A DNA stretch of 64,000 bases, taken from positions 1 through 64,000 of the forward strand of contig JAJAGP010002206.1 in assembly GCA_025084515.1 (NCBI GenBank), in the 5' to 3' direction. The notes under the pieces are model-generated. The model searched no databases. It was not told where the DNA came from and saw only the letters and a list, made by a program, of their open reading frames with translations. The position numbers were made by a program, and so were the translations under genes. The stretch is from Ancistrus triradiatus. Taxonomy: Eukaryota > Chordata > Actinopteri > Siluriformes > Loricariidae. Positions 23,101 through 33,984 of this stretch are shown in pieces (the first letter of the stretch is position 1; each line of letters starts with the position of its first letter).

Positions 23101-24236
23101 AAGAGCCTTTTAGAATTACCTGGATGTCTGCATTCATTACTTTGCCATGTACTGTACAAAAGTCTTTTTTTTATCATTACATTTGTTGTTTTAGCAGTGC
23201 TATAATGATCATGTATAATTCTTTCTCAGTCCCTTTATTAGAAGACAACCAGGAAATACAGTAAAGTTGTATGTAGTATTAAAAAACAGCTTCTTTAGGC
23301 TACAGTGGTAAGTATTTAGTGTGACCTTTCCTTACACTTGAGAAACAGCAGCATCTGGCAGCTTCATCTGGATGCCAAGTTGATTCTTCTACAGTCCAAA
23401 GTAGCTTGAGGGAGGTCACACTAAATGCTGACTTTATCTGCAGGAGCCTGGGTTAACTTTTATTTTGTGTACATATTTGTGTACACATGTGGTGGCATTC
23501 TTACAGAGAGGCTGAGAAATATTTATGTATGGTCAATATATCAGTGCTAAAACCTAACAGTGTCTCAAGACTTTTGTACAGAACTGTATCTGTCTAAATC
23601 ATTTTTTACTTTACTTTTTTTTTTAATGTATCAATTAATCACACAGCGATGTGTGTCTTTAGCAGCACACTGAAAAGCAGGACAGGTTCTAACATGTGCT
23701 GATTTTTAGTTGGATTAAGATGCGAATAATAACCAGACTGTTTTTGATTTGTTATGCAAAAAATAACTGAACTTTTTCTTATGGTTTGGATAAAGTCACG
23801 ACCTTTACTCCCTATTTCAGGAAGCTTTGATGAGCATGGACACGGCAGGAGGCATTCTCACTGGACCCCTGGTAAGACAGTATGAGACATTTTGGTGATA
23901 TCTTATAAGTTACTGCATGTTTACATGATTTTGGTGGGTGACTTGGCAAAAGCAGCCAAGACACGACATGAAGAGCTTCATTATAGCTGTAAGAGATTCA
24001 AAGCTTTAGTGTTTTAGTACTGGCTGTCTTATCTGATTTTCTTTCGTTGATATATATTTTTAATCCCTCTTTTCTTTCTCTCTCCAGCTTTTTTCCTGGT
24101 TGCCACCTTGGCCATCATGTCAGTGGTGTTGCTGGGCGGTTTGCTCCTGATCTCGGTGCGCCGTGCCCGACGTCATCACTTCGTCGCCCTGGATGACAAG
24201 CAGGAGCTGCTGCCTGAGGAGCACCTTCCTGAGTAG
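16763..24236 (+). CDS. spint2: Kunitz-type serine protease inhibitor 2 (HAI-2-like), complete
   Basis: Nine coding exons: 16763-17117, 17974-18144, 20348-20389, 21724-21768, 22311-22466, 22556-22603, 22720-22890, 23821-23871 and 24088-24236 (TAG). They splice to 1188 nt, 395 residues. Order of domains: signal peptide (about 1-20), MANEC/MANSC-type cysteine domain (about 22-110), Kunitz 1 (121-171), linker, Kunitz 2 (207-255), linker, Kunitz 3 (275-325), membrane helix (about 347-370), and a basic then acidic cytoplasmic tail with LDDKQELL, close to the DDKEQL of human SPINT2. Each Kunitz domain has six cysteines and Arg just after the second, the P1 residue expected for blocking trypsin-like enzymes (in this family HGF activator, matriptase and prostasin). 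The start has a good context (G at -3 and +4). Human SPINT2 has two Kunitz domains and no MANEC, so SPINT1-like relatives are the alternative, but no LDL-A or PKD module is present. Confidence 0.9.
17974..18144 (+). CDS. spint2: spint2 exon 2: Kunitz domain 1
   Basis: A 171-bp exon, phase 1 at both ends, encoding one whole Kunitz domain: DYC...GACRASFP...QSCQMFTYGGCGGN...NECEKTC. P1 is Arg and P1' is Ala. This domain most resembles Kunitz 1 of human HAI-2 (GRCRASMP, YGGCDGN). Acceptor tttttcag, donor GTAAAT. Confidence 0.92.
18866..19060 (+). repeat. (TCAAG)-type interspersed repeat in spint2 intron 2
   Basis: Starts tcaagtcatgtcaatttatt, then gcattgtctcaaagcaact, gagcaagcctagggtgacag, and aagaaaccttgggaggacc. 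The same ordered words occur at 41258 (inverted), 52448 and 61087. It is followed by about 300 bp of AT-rich simple sequence. Noncoding. Confidence 0.8.
20348..20389 (+). CDS. spint2: spint2 exon 3: linker
   Basis: A 42-bp, phase 1-1 exon encoding a short acidic linker (DVLIDSRAPEDVK) between Kunitz 1 and the next linker exon. Acceptor atttcag, donor GTAATA. The assignment rests on frame continuity and splice sites. There is no domain to check it, so it is less certain than the Kunitz exons. Confidence 0.65.
20670..20905 (+). mobile_element. Tc1-like transposase fragment in spint2 intron 3
   Basis: The stretch tatggccgagcagctgca ... ctgtggagcagtggaaac matches the middle of a fish Tc1-like transposase gene (MAEQLHASIS, then a WSSGN-like remnant of the conserved WTLEQWKRV region). 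Frames are broken and no terminal repeats are visible. Dead fragment. Confidence 0.65.
21724..21768 (+). CDS. spint2: spint2 exon 4: linker
   Basis: A 45-bp, phase 1-1 exon encoding APAAPLPEMTSQDFA. Strong acceptor (ccttccacag) and GTGTGT donor. Pro/Ala-rich linker before Kunitz 2, inferred from frame and splice signals. Confidence 0.68.
22311..22466 (+). CDS. spint2: spint2 exon 5: Kunitz domain 2
   Basis: A 156-bp, phase 1-1 exon: KCQAEPVVGHCRASIPR...GACQRFRYGGCGGNDN...EECMKTC. All six cysteines are present and P1 is Arg. The stretch between the second and third cysteines is 13 residues, two fewer than in Kunitz 1 and 3, implying a shortened hairpin turn. Confidence 0.92.
22556..22603 (+). 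CDS. spint2: spint2 exon 6: linker
   Basis: A 48-bp, phase 1-1 exon encoding VRIVDPETTPSLTEYQ between Kunitz 2 and 3. Acceptor tctgtag, donor GTAACA. Confidence 0.72.
22720..22890 (+). CDS. spint2: spint2 exon 7: Kunitz domain 3
   Basis: A 171-bp, phase 1-1 exon: FCAVPSDSGPCRAAFHMF...QSCQVFMYGGCKGNKN...EECMSKC, six cysteines, P1 Arg. The acceptor (accgcgtag) has a weak pyrimidine tract, so splicing could be less efficient. Skipping it would keep the frame and remove exactly this domain. Confidence 0.9.
23148..23588. mobile_element. internally deleted Tc1-like element (TIR tgtacaaaagtct) in spint2 intron 7
   Basis: The left end (gtactgtacaaaagtct) and right end (agacttttgtacagaactgta) are inverted relatives. 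Interior words cagcagcatctggcagc and ggatgccaagttg are shared with the copy at 35745-36228. No intact transposase. Confidence 0.72.
23821..23871 (+). CDS. spint2: spint2 exon 8: juxtamembrane linker
   Basis: A 51-bp, phase 1-1 exon encoding a His/Arg/Gly-rich stalk (SFDEHGHGRRHSHWTP) before the membrane helix. Acceptor ctatttcag, donor GTAAGA. Confidence 0.75.
24088..24236 (+). CDS. spint2: spint2 exon 9: transmembrane helix and cytoplasmic tail
   Basis: Encodes AFFLVATLAIMSVVLLGGLL, the membrane helix, then RRARRHH as a stop-transfer signal and an acidic tail containing LDDKQELLPEEHLPE, ending TAG at 24234-24236. Predicted type I topology puts all Kunitz domains outside the cell. Confidence 0.9.
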
Positions 24237-24246
24237 ATCCATTACT

Positions 24247-24282
24247 CTCTCTCTCTCTCTCTGTTTCTGTCTCTCTCTCTCT
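24247..24282 (+). repeat. (CT)n tract in spint2 3' UTR
   Basis: Runs of ctctct just after the stop codon. Likely within the 3' untranslated region. Polymorphic length is expected. Confidence 0.8.
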
Positions 24283-25132
24283 GTCACTTCTTTCCACTTC
24301 TTCTCTGCTATTGAATCTCTACACTCCAGTAGTGTCTCCCACAGAGAGAGAGAGCAAGCTTTGAGATCATATGTCACTGAGGTGTGTTTCATCTAATGTT
24401 GGCGTTAGTCTAGAGTGTGTTTGATTGGGTTGCTGTTCATTTAGGCTTCCTGTTCAATCATTAAGGGATCTGGTTCAGATCCTTTGTGCATAAGGCAGTG
24501 CAGAATAGAATCAGATCCGTCCTTTATTATGAAAGTACAGCCTGTAAGATGGTAGGATAAGTGCATGGGAATGTCTTATGGGAACAGTTATGAATTCATA
24601 CACTTGTTACGATGAAGGATTTTTTTTCATCTTACTTGATTATATTTGCACCTTTAATGTTCATTCATTGCTTCGTAGCTGTTATTGTGGTTTTGATTAA
24701 CGGTACGCGACATATTTCAGCCGTACATCAATTGGCGCCAGACTGGTTTGACACTACAGCGGTTTAATAATGATTTCTATTCCTTACATTATCTGACTAC
24801 AGTTTGTGTTATTTCCGTAATGTTTAATGTACACGGTTTTGCCTTACAAACAAAGTGGGGAAAATGAACACTTCTTGTGAATGAATGCATTTCTGGCTAT
24901 TAGTAGGTACTGATTAGATTTTAGCTGAATATAATTATCCCGACACTTTAAGCCTCATATATTTTATCTTTACGCTTTCGCTAAATTGTATAGAATTGAA
25001 TTCTGAACTACAGTAAGTCAAACACTGGTGCTGTAGGCAGGATTCTGATTCTGTTATAATTCTGTTTTGTATCTTCTGACTGTGACGGGAGCTGGAGACC
25101 GACTTGTACTCGTGAATTTTGAAACCTATTCT

Positions 25133-25138
25133 AATAAA
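25133..25138 (+). terminator. polyadenylation signal of spint2
   Basis: AATAAA is followed within about 30 bp by a gt/t-rich stretch (cttaaatgtcctgttgg), giving a 3' UTR of about 0.9 kb. This is the first well-placed canonical signal I found after the stop codon. Confidence 0.65.
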
Positions 25139-26145
25139 GACACGGTCTTAAGTCTTAAATGTCCTGTTGGAACATCTGTGTCGAAAAGTATGTGGACACG
25201 CCTTGCGATCAGCGGCTTTGCATATTTCTGACGCACGAATTACCAGCGGGCTTCTAAGATGAAACACAAAAACAAAACGCACCTAACCATCTGATCATAT
25301 TCAAGTGCATGTATGCACCATACTCCGATCTAGGAATCAGATTATGAAAGCCGATAAAGAAAGCTGGATTTTAACTCAGTAATCAGATTACTCATAGCAT
25401 GTTTACCAGTTACCTGATTTCCTAACCCGACTCGGTTGCCAGGTCCACCCATTCTACAACTTGAATTTATTTTACCTGTTTTTCCTATTGATGGTGATGG
25501 GTTTTCCACGCGGGATCTGGCAACCCCAGAATTAAACACACCATGAAATTAAAGGCAGCGAAACGGCTATCGAACACTTTGTGTTTGTGGAGACTCTGAG
25601 ACGCAGTATATACTGGAGGAAATGAAATGTGATTATTTAATATTAAAGTATTAAAGTTTACCATGTCTGTGAGATTATTGGTTGGTTGCAAAGTAGAAAT
25701 CCAATTACTTGCCTGAGTCGTGTAAACCCGGACCTTTCCCATTATCGGATTATTAAGTGCATGTAAACACACTCATTGTCGGCTTTCTGCTCTACTCGAG
25801 CTTATCCGATCAACTCCTTTTTCAGGGAACAACAACAGCGCGTCAATAAAGCAACGTGACCACCGATTGTGGCCTGTGAAACGCTCTGACCTCAAATTAA
25901 TGACTTTGTTAATGCTCTTGTGGCCAGAAAGGATGTTTGTTCCCACAGTCACGTACGTTTTCCTTCACTTGGAATGAAACCAACATGTTTACTTGCTACA
26001 CTTGAGCCAAATGTGGCTGTTCAGTTGCCTCAGTTATTTACTCTACACGTAGGCTTACTATTCATTCATTTTCATACAGTTTTAATATAATTCCTTGGAG
26101 CCGGGGCCTAACCGGCAGCACAAGACATGACATCAGTCCATCACA

Positions 26146-26310
26146 GGGGACACATGCTCACTGAGCTAATACCTGTCTCTAGAATGTGAAACGAAAATGA
26201 AGTACCCAAAGAGAACTCCATACGGATCCAGAGGACGGACAGGCAGTTGAACCAGTGATATCTACGAAGTGACAGCGCTAACCACTGAGCCACCATGGTG
26301 CCACGGCTTA
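26146..26310 (-). mobile_element. tRNA-derived SINE, diverged
   Basis: Read on the minus strand it begins with a tRNA-like A box (ggtggctcagtggttagc) and a decayed B box (actggttcaactgcc), then the body used by many fish SINEs. A fragment of the same family is at 51235-51320. Confidence 0.6.
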
Positions 26311-26586
26311 GGTCATTGTTATTAATTATATTTGACATGCACAGCTAACACATGCTGATAGCTGTGCAGCAATTTAGCCGTAAAGCAGAACAAAGCCTGG
26401 ACGTCATCTATTCATGTTAAACAGATAGACAGCTGGAATCTGGAATTAACATGAATTATTTAGTATTTAGGGATTGGTTTGCACCATTTAACACCCAACA
26501 GATTCACGTCTGCTCGCTTTCACGACCGAAATCTTAAGAATTATAATAGGAAATACAAATCTGACTTGTATACATCTAAGTCACAC

Positions 26587-26830
26587 CTGAATGACAGAAA
26601 ACTAGTATGAACAAACCCTTGCGACACCTGCTGACAGTACAGAGAATTGCAGTCTTGAAAGACAAAAAAACATGGTATGATTGTGCTGTTGTTTTTATTT
26701 TTGGTAAGTGTTTCAATCTTTATAATAAATCCAAAATATTAATTACTGTACTGTGCAGTAGTAGTAATGTCCACTCCATGTCCATTTTGGTTTCCCAGAA
26801 CGTAATGTGGATGTTAAAAAGATAAAAATG
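26587..26830 (+). mobile_element. Tigger-like MITE, partial copy
   Basis: Contains the family words gaatgacagaaaactagta, cttgcgacacctgctgac, agagaattgcagtcttg and a degraded right end (aacgtaatgtggatgtt). The full-length relative is at 58958-59586. Confidence 0.65.
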
Positions 26831-28019
26831 TAGACCAAATTTCAGTGGAAGTTCTTTGGAAGTCCAGACTATTAGGTTAACCCATTGACAACTCTCATCA
26901 CAGAAAAACTGTACAATGTATGGCATCCTATGAATAGTACTCGTCCTAATCCCCTCCAAAGGTATTGTGACAGTGAACTGTATATCAAGGACTCACAGAT
27001 AAAACACTTCGGTCATTTTAAGTACCAAGGCCTGGTATGTTTACCTGTTTACCATGTTTGCCAAACCACAAGGGGGCGCCTATGGATAACAGAATGCACC
27101 GTGTCAGCTTATGGTTCGTCAAATTGGATACTCCGAACTGCAATGTGCGGTTTCTGCAGTTACATTACAGTTTGGATAAACGCTTGGACACTAAGTTCCC
27201 GCGACACCATGATCTTCTGGAATACGATCCGTGTCCCTTTCATTGAGCTGCATCTGATATGTGACGTGTGCCTGCAAGAGCCTGACATGGTGAAGTTCAC
27301 ATCTAGCTGGGCCTGTGCCATTGTCTCTGCGAGCCGAGGCAGCTGAAATTAGGTCATAAAGACCAAACCATTAGCTCATTTCCCAGTCACGTCCCAAGCA
27401 GCCCCTCTATGCGCACAAAGCGGTTTCATTACCAAAAATGCAGCTTTCACTTGAAGTTCCTGATGGGGATCTGCTTACAGTAAGGCTGATGTCAGTGCCG
27501 ATTTGAAATGTTTTAAGTGTAAAACGAGAGACGTGACAGACGTTTATCCAAGGGCTCCATGTTTGGGTTCGGACCGCAGTGCTAGAGACGTGGGTGTTTA
27601 CAGAATGCGCACAGGCTTTCTCTGCGTCTCTTAACTACTCCTGGGAAACTGATCTTTGTATGTGTGTGTGAACAATGTTCACCCTCACCATGCTCACCCA
27701 AGGATGTTGTCATTGCCCATCTGGTTTTCATTCTGCGTAAGTGTATTTGTGAATTCTTAGTGCGAGCTCCCATACCAGCTGCCTCTGCAGAGATATTTGG
27801 GATTCCACATACATGAGTATGCAGTCCCTTCCCCCATTACACACGGCAAACTTTTCATGAATGTATGGGATAGTTCATGGAAATGGTGAGTAGGTCGGTG
27901 ATGCATCTGTAGCAGGCAGTCCTTCAAATGTATGGAACACCTGTTTACTCAATGGTAACTTATCAGGGACGGTTTTTTGGGGGAGGGGGTGTCTTTGCCT
28001 TTGGCAGTGTATAGTCTAA

Positions 28020-28855
28020 AGTATTGAAATTATTATTGAGTATTGAACCCATCTCTCTGAGTGTTCTGGACTGCCACCACTGAACCTTCTGGATTCAGCA
28101 GTCAATGTAAATGGTGACAGTGTTTGTTACGTCTTGCCATCTGCGGCTTTTCTTGTCTTTTTTGGCTGGAATGAGTCTGCTAAGGTTTGCTCAGTGTGTT
28201 TTTGTGCTGCTACATTTACAGCATTTAGCAGACGCCCTTATCCAGAGCAATACAGTCTTACAATCCAAGCAGTTGTGGGTTAAGTGTTAAGCCATGCTCA
28301 AGGACCCAACAGTGGCAGCTTGGCAGAGGTGGGATTTGAACCCTGGACCTTCTGGTCCACAGTACCTTACCCGCTAGGCTACCACAGTCCCAGTTTAAGC
28401 TTGTTTTAAGCTTGTCGTGGACAGCTGACTCCCAAAATTTGTCCTAATCGATCGTCATTTTCTGCACGGTGGTGAAAAATAAGTTAGTTGTCAAGCTGTC
28501 CTTAATGGCAACTGATTTCCGACAAAATATGCAGATCGCCATCTTTTGAGCAACGCCCGTCGTTTCAAAGTCAAACGAACTCCATGCCAGTAAGGATGAA
28601 AAAATCAAATCTTAACAACAAAAGTTGCGAGGCTGTTGGTGTCTGTGTTTTGTCTCCCGGTGCAGTTTGTTCACTCATTTTTAACTTCAGTCAAAAATCT
28701 GTCCCACCTGGCTACATGACACAGTAAATACATGAACTCTTAAGTGGTTTTGACTGCGTTTCGAAAAGTGATTGATGCACTCCATTATGTCAGCCTGCCC
28801 ATCGTTAAAACAACACTTAAGATATCGTAGATGATACATATGGCACACCCTAACT
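28020..28855 (-). mobile_element. hAT-like transposon relic
   Basis: Shares gttacgtcttgccatctg, ttctgcacggtggt, ttcactcatttttaac and a terminal gatacatatggcacacc with the relic at 54737-55493. The copy is diverged, lacks an open transposase and carries its own SINE insertion at 28211-28391. Confidence 0.65.
28211..28391 (-). mobile_element. tRNA-SINE with L2-like tail
   Basis: On the minus strand: ggactgtggtagcctagcgg (A box), gtccagggttcaaatcccac (B box), tgggtccttgagcatgg, and a 3' tail ataagggcgtctgctaaatg followed by tgtaaatgta. The tail resembles fish L2 LINE 3' ends, so L2 probably mobilised it. Confidence 0.85.
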
Positions 28856-28904
28856 CAAATTTCTTTAAAATAGCTTCTAAAACGTTGTTTGTAAACTAGC
28901 CTCC

Positions 28905-29232
28905 AAAACTAGTACAAGCAAACCCTTGCGACACCTGCTGACTGAAAAGAGAATCGCAGTCTCAAAAGACATAAAAAACTGCTAACAGTAACGTTCCTAT
29001 CATTAGTTGAGTGTTCAAGTTTTATAAGATAAGAATTTATAAGATAAGAATTACTATATTATACAGTACAGTACTGTACGAAATGTTTTCATATTGTGTT
29101 TTACAATAAGAAACTAGGTGCAAAATATCTAAACTATTATGTGACTATGGTAATGTGCAGTGGACGTCCATGTTGGTCAATGTCCTGTTTCTCAGAATGA
29201 AAAGCACATGTTAAACAGCACATACCTGCATA
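28905..29232 (+). mobile_element. Tigger-like MITE, partial copy
   Basis: Carries aaactagtacaagcaaaccc, cttgcgacacctgctgac and a right terminal repeat gttaaacagcacatacctg. The left end is missing. Noncoding. Confidence 0.65.
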
Positions 29233-29317
29233 GGGAAAGCTGTGGAGGACAAAGAGTGCCATAAAATTGAACACTGTAATTGGTAAAGCAATTGGAGAAT
29301 AAGAATGAAAACGTATA

Positions 29318-30671
29318 CAGTGGGGCAAAAAAGTATTTAGTCAGCCACTAGAAAGATGAGAGAGGTCTGTAATTTTCATCATATGTACACTTCAACTATG
29401 AGAGACAAAATGAGAAAAAAATCCAGGAAATCACATTGTAGGATTTTTAAAGAATTGAATTGTAAATCATGGTGGAATATAAGTATTTGGTCACCCACAA
29501 ACAAACAAGATTTCTGGCTGTCACAGACCTGTAACTTCTTCTTTAAGAAGCTCTTCTGTCCTCCACACGTTACCTGTATTAACGACACTTGTTTGACCTC
29601 ATTATCTGTATAAAAGACACCTGTCCACAGCCTCAAACAGTCAGACTCCAAACTCAACCATGGCCAAGACCAAAGAGCTGTCGAACTACACCAGGACGAA
29701 AATTGTAGACCTGCACCAGGCTGGAAGAGTGAATCTACAATAGGCAAGCAAGGTTGGTGTGAATAATCAACTGTGCGAGCAACTGTAACGAAAATGGAAG
29801 ACATACAAGACCATTGATAATCTCCCTCGATTTGGGGGCCCCCACACCAAGATCTCATCCTGTGGGGCCAAAATGATCATGAGAACGGGTGAGCCAAAAA
29901 ATCTCCAGAACTACACGGAGGAACCTGATGAAATGCCCTGCAGAGAGCTGGGACCAAGTAACAAAGGCTGCTACCATCAGTAACACACTAACACCGAGAG
30001 GGACTCAGATCCTGCAGTGCCAGGCGTGCCCCCCTGCTTAGCCAGTACATGTCCAGGCCTGTCTGAGGTTTGCCAGAGAGAGCATATGGATGATCCAGAA
30101 AGAGTATTGGGAAGAATATCATATGGTCAGTTTGAAACCAAATAGAACATTTTGGTAAAAACTCAACTCGTCGTGTTTGGAGGAAGAAGATTGAAGATGG
30201 AATGTGGCTGGGTCTTTCAGCATGACAATGATCCCAAACACACCGTTCGGGCAACAAAGAACCAGCTCCGTAAAAAGCATTTCAAGGTCCTGGAGTGGCC
30301 CATCCATAGAAAACTTGTGGAGGGAGGTGAAAGTTCGTGTTGCCCCAAAACATCACTGCTCTAGAGGAGATCTGCATGGAGGAATGGGCCAAAATACCAG
30401 CAACCTGGTGAAGACTTACAGGAAACGTTTGACCTCTGTCATTGCCAACAAAGGTTATGTTACAAAGTATTGAGTTGAACTTTTGTTATTACCCAAATAC
30501 TTATTTTCCACCATAATTTACAATTAAATTCTTTAAAAATCCTACAATGTGAGTTCCTGGATTTAGACATAGTTGAAGTGTACCTATGATGAAAATTACA
30601 GAACTCTCTCATCTTTCTAAGTAGGAGAAGTTGCACAATCAGTGGCTGACTAAATATTTTTTGCACCACTG
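29318..30671 (+). mobile_element. Tc1-like transposon, full length but inactivated
   Basis: The termini CAGTGGGGCAAAAAAGTATT at 29318 and the inverted ...TTTTTTGCACCACTG ending at 30671 are flanked by TA (29316-29317, 30672-30673). A 1.35-kb body carries a + strand transposase relic. It starts at 29659 (MAKTKELSNYTRTKIVDL, helix-turn-helix region) but has in-frame stops soon after. The catalytic-domain remnant near 30204-30290 includes VFQHDNDPKHT. A 3'-truncated sister copy lies inverted at 37845-38757. Confidence 0.93.
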
Positions 30672-32274
30672 TACTAATGATAAACTAAAAAGGGAGATTT
30701 TAATCCACGAACAACAGGAGTACTGATAATCCAATAAGTTTTTCCCTTTTAATCTCTACCTTGATCTCTACCCTTCTTTAATCTCTACCTTGATGTACAT
30801 GCAGTCACCAAGCACAAGAATGTAGAAACCTGTGAGATTAGGATGAAAAATGCTCGACTTATTCCATTAATCTTTGCCTTTTACAAGAGGTATACAATTT
30901 GGAAATGCTACAAATCATGCTTGCAGTTTGTTTGAAGAATTTTGCGTTTGCACATGCAGCACTACGGACTAAGAGCGAATGTGTTGGTCTACGGTAAATA
31001 TCACGCTTCCTTCACACACAGTATCTGTATTGTTGCGTTGTGAGTGTTTGTTACCCCGAGGTGTTATTTCCCCTAAAAGTTCCTCTGTCAGCCCTCTCAT
31101 CCCTGCCGTCCTCATGTCATCTTAGCCTAGTCAGCATATCTAGACAGCTGAAGAAACCACAGCACACCAAAGCCGGCTGATCAAAAACAGAAGCCGCAAG
31201 TTCAACAGAGACAAAAGAGGCTCGTCCTTAGAAAGTACAAAGAGCATTGTAGACAGGAGAAATGTGGATATGACATATGAGAGAGGTTAAAAAAAAAGCG
31301 AGGGTGGGGGAAGCCAGAGGAGCATACAGGGGTTGAGGGGGCAGAATAAGACATGCTCCACCTAGGCCAAGAATGATGTCACGGCTTTGTCTCTCTGGAC
31401 CTTGGTCGAGGTCGAAGGGATGGTGGTGGGTGGCGGGAATCTTGGCAGAAAGGGGGACTGTAATTTGAGTGACCCCATCTAAAATTGAAAGCAGTTGTGA
31501 ATCCTCTGGAGGGTAAGGCATTTGCGATCCAGACTTTTCGAGCGGTTCCCACGACACCGGCCGACCTCCCTCTTCCCTTCCTGACTGCTTGTCCTTCTTT
31601 TCGTTCTGTTCTTTCATCGACAGTCTGCGTGTCTATAAATGGGAAGTCTGGTGGCACTTTGGACAAACAGTCTGCTCTGAAAAAGGCAAGAAATTGGGAC
31701 AGGGACACGGTATCAAGGCGTATCAAAAAAAAAAAAACTAGAAAATGCCATGAAATGGAAAATAGTTCTTATAATAGAGGGGTTTTAAGTGGCTGGGCCA
31801 CATTCCCCAAATCTTTCCTCCTCTTCCAGCTGTGACCGTCTTGCTCTCTTCATTAATAGTCAAAACTTTTTCCTTATCTCAAAGGAAATCGCTTGTAAGT
31901 GTATATGAGATCTACAGACTGACGTCCATGTGTTGTTTCTTGTAGTGAGACCTGATTACGCATCCGGTTGACTTAGCGCCAATATAGTCAATTATTCCAC
32001 CAGCGTCTTGGGATCGAGAATTTTTCTGTGAACTTTTGGAAATAACTGTACGTACTCCTATTTCAGTGCTTTGCCTGCTGGTACCAATGATTCCACAGTG
32101 TTTTCGATGGGATTTGCTGATTTTGTTGGTCAGTCGGTGCTTACCAAATATGATAACACTCTTTATCGGTGTAACACTCAGAAATCAAGACTCAGGCCAA
32201 ATTTTCCTTTCTTCTATTGTCCAATTTTGGTAAGCCTGTGTGAATTATAGCCTCAGTTTGCCTCTTTTTAGCTG

Positions 32275-32625
32275 CCAGTAGCGGCAACCGGATGTGGTTT
32301 TCTTCTGCTGTAACCCATCTGCTTCAAGGTTCAACATGTTACATGTTCAACTCGAACCAGTCTGGCCATTCTCCTCTGACCTCTGGCATCAACAAGGCAT
32401 TTTCACCCAGAGCTCTGCCCTCACCGTTTAAACCCTAGAGATCCCAGTAGATCAGCAGTCTCTGGAGTACTTGCACCAGCAATGCCACGTTCAAAGTCAC
32501 TTATATCACCTTTAGTGCCCATTCTGATGCAGCAGCTCGTCTTGATCTTGTCTAATCATGTCGGTGACTGATTAGATATTGGCATTAGCAAGCAGTTGAA
32601 CAGGTGTACCTAATAAAATGTAGTG
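32275..32625 (-). mobile_element. Tc1-like transposase 5' fragment
   Basis: On the minus strand the end sequence acacctgttcaactgc is followed by words of the fish Tc1-like transposase N-terminus (e.g. gtgactttgaacgtggcat, and tgccagaggtcagaggagaatgg, which read DFERG and ARGQRRM). Frames are decayed. A second fragment of the same family is at 44760-45010. Confidence 0.78.
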
Positions 32626-33792
32626 TAGTTTGGAGTGTGCTTTGTAGCCAAGGCCAGGATTTGATCCGGGTGAAATGTGGGTGGTAAACTTTGACAGCCA
32701 AGTGTGTGTGTGGCGGCTCACGAACAATCAGATGTGATTACAGGACGATTCAAGCACATCTTCATTGACAGGAGTGGTCACAACTTGATATCAGACAAGA
32801 GCTTTTTAAGGTCGTCACCTGTTTCTCTCTTTCTCTCTCTCATTTGTCTCACAAGTCATCCAAAAAATAACGCCCCATTTGTATTTTTTCAAGATGGAAT
32901 CAGAAGGAAAGAATGCTTTGGTCCTGGTTCAAACATGCAAATAGCGTTTGGGACTGGCAGAGCAAAACGGCGTACCTCGACTGAGTTAATGAAGCCGTGT
33001 TCTCTCCTTTCTCTCTCCTTCGGTGGACTATGAATCGTTACTTAACAGCGCACAGAGATCAGATAAGCACTATTAAGACCTGCTCTGCGTTCAGCGTATC
33101 GTGACATGCGATTCGTGAGACCATGAGGCGAAGGTTGCTCTGTAATTTACACGCACTGATTACAAGTTTTACTGTGCGAGTCACCCTCGAGCTCTCCCTG
33201 CGCTCACCTGTGACAACAACGCTTATGATCTGTCAATGCTGTCCTACTGCTATGGTGTGAAGCGATGACGCACACAGAGGTTCAATGGCCGTGACACACA
33301 CACCACTATCTAGGACAGTCATTTGTTTTCTGTTGTGCTAGGAAGACTTAATTGAGACTGAAAATACCACGTTGTTTCTAACAGTCCCAGATGGAAAGCT
33401 TTAGATTTTGGAGTAGGTTTTTTCGGCCCTTGTTACCATTTATCTCGGAGAACGTCGGTACAATTTGCTGATGCAAAACTCTATAACTTTTAACCCTCAT
33501 TCTAGGTGGTTTGATATTACAAAGGGCTATGGCATACAGTATCTATAACTTAAAATCTATTCAACTGTAGTTGAACCACTAAAGTCTTCATGCAGGTGAC
33601 AAACGTACAGGTATGTGCCATTTAACATCCATCCAGTCAGCGTCCATTCACTCTTGCATCATCAGGCTCACTTTACTGGGGCGGGAAAACAGGACAGGAC
33701 ACACCACCAAGATTCACAACAGGCACCACATTTCCCATAATGCAAGAGCATCTTTCCAAAAGCTTGAACGCTGTCAGTCAGAACCAGTTTCT

Positions 33793-33984
33793 TTACATTT
33801 ACAGCATTTAGCAGATGCCCTTATCCAGAGCGACTTACAATTGGTACAGTCTTACAATCCAAGCAATTGTGGGTTAAGGGCCTTCCTCAAGGACCCAACA
33901 CTGGCAGCTTGGCAGAGGTGGGATTTGAACCCTGAACCTTTTGGTCCATAGTCCAGTACCTTACCCGGTAGGCTACCACTGTCC
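33793..33984 (-). mobile_element. tRNA-SINE with 9-bp target duplication
   Basis: Full-length copy of the same SINE as at 28211. GTTTCTTTA occurs at 33787-33795 and again at 33987-33995, a direct duplication expected from target-primed retroposition. The body reads A box, B box and L2-like tail on the minus strand. Confidence 0.9.

Larger units (their letters stand above)
25160..27980. other. intergenic, no gene recognised
   Basis: Apart from a SINE relic (26146-26310) and a MITE relic (26587-26830) I see unique-looking noncoding sequence. The 153-codon ORF at 26885-27346 has no recognisable domain, no supporting splice structure and biased composition, so I do not call it. Confidence 0.5.

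Noticed and set aside
26885..27346. 153-codon + strand ORF
   Set aside because: No domain, no splice or regulatory context, overlaps a shifted ORF of similar quality. Looks like chance.
31228..31835. Opposed ORFs of 115-129 codons on both strands
   Set aside because: Overlapping open frames in a GC-richer patch without any recognisable motif. Cannot be supported.
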